Assembly (NCBI GenBank): GCA_007571365.1
Contig: RKRN01000062.1
Span: forward strand, 1-57,841
DNA length: 57,841 bases
Direction: 5' to 3'
From: Candidatus Latescibacterota bacterium
Lineage (GTDB): Bacteria > Latescibacterota > UBA2968 > UBA8231
The notes beneath the pieces were generated by a model. The model was not told the origin of the DNA and did not search any database. It worked only from the letters and a program-made list of their open reading frames with translations. Both the position numbers and the translations under genes were made by a program. Positions 7,667-14,651 of this stretch are shown here, one piece after another. Each line of letters starts with the position of its first letter. Position 1 is the stretch's first letter.

Positions 7667-10600
7667 CATTGAATCTCGACGTACCTTGGCATAGGGAGTC
7701 CTTTGACCTTTTCGTCCAGCAGCGACTGCCCCGGCTCTTGGGCAAGCGCTTGCCGCTGGCTGACTATCAAGTCGAACAACAGGACTCTTATACTTTTTCC
7801 ATCAAACTGAGCTTGGGACTCGGCGATGCCTCAATTGAGGTTGAGTACCGAGATTTGCCTCGGCCCGACCGCGATGGCCTTTTCCACATTGAAGGCAACT
7901 ACCGGGTCGTGGTCCCCTATCCCGACCGGCGCGAACTCGCTCAGGCGCGAATTCTCTGTGTGGGCGAGCAGCTCTACGACTTTATTAACCAAAAATTGAA
8001 GGCGGCCCCCGAGCAGCTGGCTTGGGACGGCGACTTGGTGCGCAACTGGTTGCCGCTGGACGCTTGGCTGCGCGACTTCCACTTAGAGGAAACTTCGCAG
8101 TATCTACAGGCGACCAACTGGCTCGACCGCTATACCCATTTGCGGCGGCTGACTTTGATCCCCGTCGTCGAGCCTTTTGACGACCAAGATGTTTTCCCCG
8201 ACAGCCAATACGGCCTAGTGTGCCCCTACTGCACCCCTGAGGGCCCCAATATCGGTCGAGTGCTGGAAGTGGCTCGCGGTGCCCGCATCCGCGACGGCAA
8301 GCTCAAACGAATCGCCGGCTCGGCTGAGCCCGCCGAAGTTAAAGCCCCCGACAGCATCTTGGGTTTTTCGGCCTCCATGGTGCCCTTCTTAGAACACGAC
8401 GATACCAATCGCGCTCTGATGGGGATCAATATGATGCGCCAGTGGACGAGCGCCGCCGATACAACGGCACCGGTCCACTCTACAGGTTGGTTCGGCCAGC
8501 AGCACGACCAGCGCTTGGCCTCCAAAGGCCACAAACCCGAGCCGGCGTTAGTGCAGACGGGATACGAGCCCGAGGCCGCTGATTTTTGGGGTGGCTACAA
8601 TCTGTTGACCGCCTTCATCATGTGGGACGGGGACACATTTGAGGATGGTTTAGTCATTAGCGAGTCGGCGGCGGCGCGGATGGATTTTCCCACTGCCGTG
8701 GGGGTGGGCGACCGCATAAGCAACCGGCACGGTGCCAAAGGGGTGGTGACGCGCATCCTGCCCGACGCCGACATGCCGCAGTTGCCCGATGGTGCGCCGG
8801 TAGAACTGATCTTCAGCCCCACCAGTATGGTCTCGCGGCTCAATTTTGGCCAGCAGCGCGAAGCAGTCATGGGTCGTCTTGCGCAAGCCGCCGGATGCCC
8901 AGCGGTGGTGCCGCCGTTCCAAGCACCCAGCGAAGAGACGTTAAAAGCGCGTCTGGCGGCGGCGGGATTGCCCGAAGACGGCATGGAGCAACTGACCCTC
9001 CAAGGTACAAAGTTGCCCTATCGCAGTACCGTGGGTTGGGTGTACTGGGGTCGGACCCACATCGCGGCCGAACGCTTGGAAACTGCGGTGGCAGGCGTCG
9101 GCGGACCAGCGCTCGACATGATGGCCTACGGTGCTTTGTGCGAGGCCGGGGCCGTAGCCAACATCCACGCTTTATTCAACACGGCCGCGGCTGAGCGGCC
9201 CGACGCCAATACGCTAGGCCAGCACCTAACCACTGGCCCGGTGTCCCCGGCCCCGCCTCCGGCTCCGCGCTTTGCCTTGTTGCAGCAGTTGTTAGGTATG
9301 GCCGGGATACGGGCCGAGTTAGCGGGCGAGGAGCTGCGCTTTTCCTTTGCCGAGCCCGAGGGGCTGATCTTGGCTCGCCCCGTGCCGCACCCGTGGGCTC
9401 CAGGACGCCAAGTGAGGACGGTGGGAACTCCCGGCGCTTTGCCCACAGGGACCGAATTCGAGCCGATCCGGGGGTGCTACGAGGGTTTGGTCGCAGCTAA
9501 TACGCGTTTGCAGCGCATCGTCGATAGCGAGGCACCCGAGGCTCTGACCGGGCCAGCAGCGGCGCAGGTGATCCAACGGGTGAAGGATTTTTTTGCCGCG
9601 TTATTGCGCCCGGAGCACCTTCACTTCCGGGCTAGACCGCTGTTTAGCGGTCGGGCCGCGCTCGCCTCGGAGTCTGAGTTGAATCTCGACCAAGTGGGCC
9701 TGCCAGAGGAAATGGCTTGGGATTTGTTCGGGCCTCAGGTAGAGCGGGAGATAGGTCGCGCCGAGGCCGTGGCACAGCGTTCGACCCAAGCGACTGAGGT
9801 GCTGGACGCGATCATGGAGCGCTCGTGGGTGCTGCTGTACAGCGCTCAGCGGGTGCTGGTTGACGATGGCCCGGCGTCCACCGCGGTGGTGGCCTTTCGT
9901 CCGCAGCGTTTGGCCGGGGCCGCCGTGTGCGTCCATCCGCGCGTTTGCCGACTGATGGAGCTAGATTTCGACGGCGATCAGATCGAGGTGTTTTTGCCCC
10001 TCACGGAGGAGGCCCAGGCCGAAGCCGAGACCGCGCTGTCGGTGGCCGGACACATACAGCGCGATGCGGATATATGGCGCTACGTGGCCGACAACTACCA
10101 CGGCGTGATATGGGGCTTGGCGCAACTATGCCGCACCGAGGAAGGCCGCGCCGAAGTGGAGCGGCTGACCAAGGGGGCCGTGGATGGCAGTCGGCTATTT
10201 GCTAAGCACGACCTCAACCGCTTGCTAGCTCAGGTGCTGCAGCGCGAGGGTTTACAGCGAGTGCTGGAGGTACTCGACCAGTTGACGCGGCGCGGCTTTG
10301 CGGTCTGCAAACAGTCGGGAGCCTCCTTCAACCCCTTTTTGGGTTCGAGCAAGGAGTGGCCTGAGCAACCCAAAGAGGTCGATAGGGACGAGTGGCAACT
10401 GTACAGCGACGAGCTAGTAGCGGCTTTCTACCAGCAGGCTGAATTCGACGATAACGACTTGGGGCCTTTGGCCCTGTTGTCGCTGTCGGGGGCGCGGGGC
10501 AATCAACAACAGTTGATCCAGTACGTGGGCGGCGGGTTAATCTATCGGGAAGATGGCGGCCTATTCGCCCAGCGCGGTTGTTGGCGCGACGGCCTATCCG

Positions 10601-10839
10601 CGGAGGAGACCAAGGTGCGGGCCCCGCGTGCCTTATGGGGTTTGGCCGCTACCAACCAGGGCTGGACCGAGGCGCGGGAAGCGGCCCAACAGCCCCGCCG
10701 TGCCGATTACCACGTTTTGGGCCGGGCCGCCAGGGCCGCGCAGCCGGGCGTAGTCTTTGCTAGGGCGGCCGAGCGCGGCGAGGTCGAGCCGCTGACCAGC
10801 CTGTCTAGCCGGCTCTTTGCGGGCCTGACGGCGGACTGA
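7663..10839 (+). CDS. Single-chain miniature RNA polymerase (fused beta/beta-prime-like)
   Basis: One 1058-residue ORF with collinear signatures of both large RNA polymerase subunits. Beta-like part: TSQYLQATNW...THLRRL (144-163, rifampicin cluster/fork region), VCPYCTPEGPNIG (186-198), ASMVPFLEHDDTNRALMG (237-254), FEDGLVISE (326-334), GDRISNRHGAKG (349-360; K359 kept, R351 where E. coli beta has K1065), SRLNFGQ (391-397), and a MAYGALCEAGA end near 487-497. A Pro-rich linker (525-535) follows. Beta-prime-like part: clamp-helix segment (605-648), LNLDQVGLPEEMAWDLFGP (673-691), catalytic ELDFDGDQ (766-773; three Asp intact), SGARGN (942-947), bridge-helix start WRDGLS...GLAAT (974-997) and a weak trigger-loop-like end (1029-1054). 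Bacterial beta plus beta-prime total about 2,700 residues; lobe, protrusion, flap, zinc domains and jaw are gone or minimal. DNA-dependent RNA synthesis is the likely activity; compare phage and plasmid one-chain two-barrel polymerases. Confidence 0.9.
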   Translation: MTLNLDVPWHRESFDLFVQQRLPRLLGKRLPLADYQVEQQDSYTFSIKLSLGLGDASIEVEYRDLPRPDRDGLFHIEGNYRVVVPYPDRRELAQARILCVGEQLYDFINQKLKAAPEQLAWDGDLVRNWLPLDAWLRDFHLEETSQYLQATNWLDRYTHLRRLTLIPVVEPFDDQDVFPDSQYGLVCPYCTPEGPNIGRVLEVARGARIRDGKLKRIAGSAEPAEVKAPDSILGFSASMVPFLEHDDTNRALMGINMMRQWTSAADTTAPVHSTGWFGQQHDQRLASKGHKPEPALVQTGYEPEAADFWGGYNLLTAFIMWDGDTFEDGLVISESAAARMDFPTAVGVGDRISNRHGAKGVVTRILPDADMPQLPDGAPVELIFSPTSMVSRLNFGQQREAVMGRLAQAAGCPAVVPPFQAPSEETLKARLAAAGLPEDGMEQLTLQGTKLPYRSTVGWVYWGRTHIAAERLETAVAGVGGPALDMMAYGALCEAGAVANIHALFNTAAAERPDANTLGQHLTTGPVSPAPPPAPRFALLQQLLGMAGIRAELAGEELRFSFAEPEGLILARPVPHPWAPGRQVRTVGTPGALPTGTEFEPIRGCYEGLVAANTRLQRIVDSEAPEALTGPAAAQVIQRVKDFFAALLRPEHLHFRARPLFSGRAALASESELNLDQVGLPEEMAWDLFGPQVEREIGRAEAVAQRSTQATEVLDAIMERSWVLLYSAQRVLVDDGPASTAVVAFRPQRLAGAAVCVHPRVCRLMELDFDGDQIEVFLPLTEEAQAEAETALSVAGHIQRDADIWRYVADNYHGVIWGLAQLCRTEEGRAEVERLTKGAVDGSRLFAKHDLNRLLAQVLQREGLQRVLEVLDQLTRRGFAVCKQSGASFNPFLGSSKEWPEQPKEVDRDEWQLYSDELVAAFYQQAEFDDNDLGPLALLSLSGARGNQQQLIQYVGGGLIYREDGGLFAQRGCWRDGLSAEETKVRAPRALWGLAATNQGWTEAREAAQQPRRADYHVLGRAARAAQPGVVFARAAERGEVEPLTSLSSRLFAGLTAD

Positions 10840-10842
10840 GTT

Positions 10843-11691
10843 TTACTGCACCACCGCTTCGTCGCCCAGATGCTCGCGGATCCACGCTTTCAGCGGCACA
10901 TCTTCTTCTTTCGGCGAGGTGTAGCCATGCCCGCCGCTCGGACCGGCTCCTAATAGCTGCTGCCGGATCGGATCGCAGCACTCCAGCAGGTGGTCCACCG
11001 TCATGTCGTCGCGTGGCCGCAACCAGCGGTAGCTATAGCCGTAGAACAGCGCCTTGCGCGCATCGGGCGAGAAGTTGTGCCCAGCCGCGTGCCAGATGCG
11101 CCGGTCGAAAAATACCGCGTCCCCAGCCGCCACTCGAATCGGCACTGCGCCCGCTGGGTCTAAGTCCTCGCCCGCGGGCATTTCCAGCTTGTTTTTTAGG
11201 TGCGAGCCGGGTACGGCGTGGAAGTTGCCGCGGTGGGTCTCGGTGCAGTCCGTGAGAAAATACGCCACTTTGAGCGAGACCCGCGGCCGGGGCTCCGTCT
11301 CCATGTCGATGTTGAGCCGCCCGCTGTCTTGGTGCCAGCCCAGCCGCCGGCGCTTGGGCACGACGCCGTCTAGAGGCGGAGTAACGATCAAGTGCGTGTG
11401 GTAAAGCTGGATGTGCCAGCCCAAAATCCCAAATACCTTGGCGAATGTCTTTGGCCAGTCGAGCAACTCCAGAAAGAGCCTGTCTTTGCCGATAAAGTCG
11501 AACAAGTTGTGCATCTGGTGCTTTTCCAGCCCTTTTTGTCGCCGGTGTTCGGCATCGAGGCGATCGACGATGGGGATGAGTTGGGCGACCAGATTTGGCG
11601 GCAGCACGTCGCGGACGATGAAGAAGCCATCCTCCTCAAATTGGCGGTGCTCCGCCTCGGTCAACATATATTGCAGGCAGGTTGCATCCAT
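10843..11691 (-). CDS. PhyH family dioxygenase 3
   Basis: A 282-residue Fe(II)/2-oxoglutarate oxygenase. The ATG at 11691 is chosen: GGAGG lies eight bases upstream, and the longer frame above it is low-complexity Arg/Ala sequence. Motifs: GWHQD (H120, D122), VPGSH (161-165), IWHAAG (H202) with a following Arg. It is convergent with the mini-polymerase gene, their stop codons only three bases apart, so antisense read-through is possible. Downstream of two Gfo/Idh/MocA genes, with which it probably shares a transcript. Substrate unknown. Confidence 0.9.
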   Translation of the reverse strand: MDATCLQYMLTEAEHRQFEEDGFFIVRDVLPPNLVAQLIPIVDRLDAEHRRQKGLEKHQMHNLFDFIGKDRLFLELLDWPKTFAKVFGILGWHIQLYHTHLIVTPPLDGVVPKRRRLGWHQDSGRLNIDMETEPRPRVSLKVAYFLTDCTETHRGNFHAVPGSHLKNKLEMPAGEDLDPAGAVPIRVAAGDAVFFDRRIWHAAGHNFSPDARKALFYGYSYRWLRPRDDMTVDHLLECCDPIRQQLLGAGPSGGHGYTSPKEEDVPLKAWIREHLGDEAVVQ

Positions 11692-11743
11692 GGGGAACCT
11701 CCAAGCGGATTGCCGTCCAGCGGCAAAGTGGGTTATAGGCGGC

Positions 11744-12862
11744 TCAATGGCCGGGCAATCGCCGCATCGTTCCCGGCACCACGGGCTCGCCGCAGCGGGT
11801 GCTGGCCACGGCCGCAAAGCACAGTGCCAAACTCGCGAGGTTCGCACGGGCACTGTTGCTCGGCTCGCGGCCCTCTGCGACCGCGCAGAGCAGCTCGGCC
11901 ATAGTCCCGTGAAACCCCTGCTCAAACCACGTCCCCACAAGCCGCGCCCGCGCCATGCCGGCTGCGGTGTACAAGACGACTTCCTGCGCCGTCAGATCCA
12001 CGCCGCTGGCCCCTATAGTACCGGCCGTGCCGACGAGATAGGTGCGGTCTTGCTGTCCTTGGCGCGTGTTGCCGTTAAAGAAAATCGTCGCTTGGGCGTC
12101 CGCGCACTCAATCGCCGCCTGCGCCAAAAGCGGCGGTTTAGCCTCTTGGCCGGCTGTGTGCCGGGCGGAGGCGTGGACCCGTTGCGGGGTTTCGCGGCCT
12201 AAGAGCACCGTCGCCATATCGAACCAGTGCATCCCAAAGTCGTAGAGCACTAGGTCGTTCACCGCATCAAAAGCAGAGCCAGCGATCCAGTTGTGATCCC
12301 AATGCACGGCGAACTCGACGCTCTGTACTTGGCCGACCAAGCCAGCGGCCACCGCGTGGCGCATGTAGCTAAAATGCGGTGCCCAGCGGCCATTCTGGTT
12401 GACGGCCAGTTGCACGCCGCGTCGCTCGGCCCGCGCAATGAGTGCTTCGCCCACATCCAAGTCGAGCACAAAAGGCTTCTGGCTGAGGACGTGCTTACCA
12501 GCGTCAATGGCCGCTTCGAGAATCGGCAGCCGCTCCTTGGGGTGGGGCGTGATGTCCACCACCTCAATGTCATCGCGGGCGAGCAGGTCCCGATAGTCGA
12601 GGTAGGTGTCGGCCTCTGGGTAGAACTGCCGCTGCCGCTGCTCGACGCGCCCCGGATCGCGGCTGCACAGGGCCGCGACCTCGTAGCCGGCGTTTTTATA
12701 AGCCCGCAAGTGCATCTCGGAGATGCCGCCGCAACCGATCAGACCGATCGGCGGACGATAGGTCGCTGGATCGCGCGGCTGGTAGGGCAAGTCCGGGGCT
12801 GCCACTTCGGCTGCTGATCCGGTTTTGCCGCGGCCGTAGCCGCTGTCTTGGCTAGCCGCCAT
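11744..12862 (-). CDS. Gfo/Idh/MocA family oxidoreductase A
   Basis: A 372-residue NAD(P)-dependent sugar or cyclitol dehydrogenase-like protein. The Rossmann motif is GLIGCGGISEMH (residues 40-51) after an unusual 38-residue N-terminal extension. The EKP-type catalytic Lys is in LSQKPF near residue 126 (SQKP rather than EKP). Downstream is the GFO/IDH/MocA beta-sheet domain, with DFGMHWFDM supplying the usual active-site Asp/His. It begins three bases after the stop of a second Gfo/Idh/MocA gene, so the two are co-transcribed and may act in sequence on the same sugar derivative. Confidence 0.88.
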   Translation of the reverse strand: MAASQDSGYGRGKTGSAAEVAAPDLPYQPRDPATYRPPIGLIGCGGISEMHLRAYKNAGYEVAALCSRDPGRVEQRQRQFYPEADTYLDYRDLLARDDIEVVDITPHPKERLPILEAAIDAGKHVLSQKPFVLDLDVGEALIARAERRGVQLAVNQNGRWAPHFSYMRHAVAAGLVGQVQSVEFAVHWDHNWIAGSAFDAVNDLVLYDFGMHWFDMATVLLGRETPQRVHASARHTAGQEAKPPLLAQAAIECADAQATIFFNGNTRQGQQDRTYLVGTAGTIGASGVDLTAQEVVLYTAAGMARARLVGTWFEQGFHGTMAELLCAVAEGREPSNSARANLASLALCFAAVASTRCGEPVVPGTMRRLPGH

Positions 12863-12865
12863 GAG

Positions 12866-13942
12866 CTATTGAACTAGCGGTAAGGTGCGCTTCTGTGCGG
12901 CGCTCTGCGCGGCCGTATCGACGATTTGTTGGCCAATGCGGCACAGGGCTGGCGAGAGCGGCCCGGCGATGGGTTGGTCCGCTTCGATGCAGTGAATCAC
13001 GTACTGGACGGGATTCTGAAACGGCGGTTCGAGCACGTCTACTGGCCGTTCGGTGGTTGCTGGCTGCGCCCGCGTCTGTACGCGGATTACGTCTTCGTAG
13101 TCGTAGGAACTGATCGTGCCCTCGCTGCCGACGATGACGAAGCCGCACTTAGGCTGGGGTTGCAAGGTCCAAGGATCCGTAAAGGTGCCCCAGCGCGTCT
13201 CGAATTTCGATAGGCCCCGCTCGTAGCGCGCCACCGCAATGCAGTGTTCATCCACTTCGAGTCCTTGGGGCTGATCTACGGTGGCCGTCACTTCAAGCGG
13301 TGCCCGGCCGCCCCTGTACCAAGTGCCCAAGGTGGTGCCGTAGCCTAGGTAGTCTAGCAGGGAGCCGCCGCCAGCGGCCTTTTTATAAAACCAACTCGTG
13401 GGCTTTTCGCGCTCGACGGCGGCGGCGGTGCGCTCCACTTTGTCGGCGAGGTGCCACAGCGGCCCTCGGTTGCCGTCGTAGTAGTGGACCTCAATCACCT
13501 CGCCTATTTCGCCGGCGGCAATGAGCCGGTGCGCCGTCCGGTGCGGCGGATACCAAGCCAGCGGCCAGTTGATCGCCAACAATTTGCCCGTTTCCGCCAT
13601 GGCTCGCTGCATCCGGTCCGCCTCGGCGAGGGTGGCGGCAAAGGGTTTTTCCATGATGATATGTACGCCAAAAGGCGCGACCTTTTCGGTCCACTCCCCG
13701 TGTTCGGCCGTGGCCGGGCACAACAGGACGATATCGGGCTGGGTCTTTGCCAAGCACGCCTGGTAGTCGCTGAAAACCCGGTCGGCCGGAATGGCAAAAT
13801 CCTCGCATGCCTGCCTGGTGCGCTCGGGCTGCTCGTCGCAGAGGCCGACGATTTCGACATCTGGGTGCTCAAAGGCCATGCGCAAATTGTCGCCCATGTG
13901 CAGATGGTCGAAGTTGATCCCGGCGATTTTCCACTTGCTCAT
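12866..13942 (-). CDS. Gfo/Idh/MocA family oxidoreductase B
   Basis: A 358-residue oxidoreductase starting MSKWKIAGINFDHLHMGDN, in which the usual GxGxxG is replaced by GINFDH, a variant seen in some family members. EKPFA is present near residue 93 with the catalytic Lys. The C-terminal half has GGGSLLDYLGYG in place of the common GGxxxDxxxH motif, so the His of the active site is not obvious. The ATG at 13942 has no clear ribosome binding site. It may depend on translation of the truncated methyltransferase stub that ends only five bases upstream. Confidence 0.82.
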   Translation of the reverse strand: MSKWKIAGINFDHLHMGDNLRMAFEHPDVEIVGLCDEQPERTRQACEDFAIPADRVFSDYQACLAKTQPDIVLLCPATAEHGEWTEKVAPFGVHIIMEKPFAATLAEADRMQRAMAETGKLLAINWPLAWYPPHRTAHRLIAAGEIGEVIEVHYYDGNRGPLWHLADKVERTAAAVEREKPTSWFYKKAAGGGSLLDYLGYGTTLGTWYRGGRAPLEVTATVDQPQGLEVDEHCIAVARYERGLSKFETRWGTFTDPWTLQPQPKCGFVIVGSEGTISSYDYEDVIRVQTRAQPATTERPVDVLEPPFQNPVQYVIHCIEADQPIAGPLSPALCRIGQQIVDTAAQSAAQKRTLPLVQ

Positions 13943-13946
13943 GGTT

Positions 13947-14126
13947 TTAGCACGCAAGCGATCCGGCACCGCTGCCAATGTCGAGCACCTTCATCCCGCT
14001 GCTGATACCCGCTGCTGATAAGCGCCGCGTCACGGCGTCGTAGAGCTGCGACTGCTGAATCAGACGCTCCTCTTCCCCTTGGGTGCGTCCCATCGTATAT
14101 GTGGCATCGCCTTTTGACGCGCTCAT
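13947..14126 (-). pseudogene. Truncated class I SAM-dependent methyltransferase
   Basis: A 59-residue remnant starting with ATG at 14126 behind a perfect AAAGGAGG site. It opens as MSASKGDATYTMGRTQGEEE and ends just after the SAM-binding motif I, VLDIGSGAG, where a stop replaces the remaining roughly 200 residues. The rest of the methyltransferase domain is not found in any frame nearby; dehydrogenase B begins directly. A deletion that fused the 5' end of a methyltransferase gene to the front of the dehydrogenase explains this. The stub may now serve as a translated leader. Confidence 0.75.
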
Positions 14127-14135
14127 GGTGCTCAA

Positions 14136-14651
14136 TCCTCCTTTTAATTGGTTTTTTGTTTAGACAGGCTCTGAATCCATCTCAGAACCGCTGAGAGCAG
14201 TTTGGTATTCAAGATATTTTCGTACGGGAAGTCAACGCCACGAGCCCCTAGGCGCAGTCGCACCGGAAGCGAGTTCGGCTCGTCCCCGCCGGTCAGTCGC
14301 CCAGTATTAGGCGGGGCATACTATGCGCTTGGGCGTGGGATTCTGGAGCGGCGTCAACCCCGACAACATCGCCAGTACTTTGCAGCGTCTTCAACGGCCG
14401 GAACTTCCACCGCGCCTATGTCGATCCCGACTTAGGGCCCTCTGAGCGCAAGGGGTACTGAGTGGTAATACCGTTTTGCTAGGTCCCCTTAGTAAACGAC
14501 ACGTACTCTGCGTAGGCGTTTTCTACTAGGGCCCTAGGAGTGCGGGCCTCTGGCCCACAATGCGGGCGGGACGCCCGCACGCCCGGGTGCATGTCCTAGG
14601 GCGGGGAGGGAAATCCTTGCCTCTGATTGGTATAAGTAGTCAGTCCGCCCG
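14136..14651. other. Non-coding stretch with decayed ORF and hairpins
   Basis: No intact gene is visible. A short plus-strand relic (14323-14461) reads MRLGVGFWSGVNPDNIAST and, after a one-base frame break, NGRNFHRAYVDPDLG; I cannot name its family. Palindromes include CTCAG-AACCG-CTGAG (14181-14195), CTAGGGCCCTAG (14526-14537) and the strong hairpin GCGGGCG-GGA-CGCCCGC (14562-14578), which probably ends transcription or is an extragenic repeat. Confidence 0.45.

Noticed and set aside
7663-10839. The polymerase ORF as a fragment or fusion of the housekeeping rpoB/rpoC
   Set aside because: Divergence runs through the whole chain, the domains are shortened in many places rather than cut at one point, and the reading frame is intact over 1058 codons. 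Helicobacter-type full-length rpoB-rpoC fusions are about 2,900 residues.
6903-10842. Prophage or plasmid origin of the sigma/polymerase locus
   Set aside because: No integrase, structural, replication or terminase gene is present, and composition matches the neighbouring metabolic genes. Ancient phage ancestry cannot be excluded, but no mobile element is visible now.
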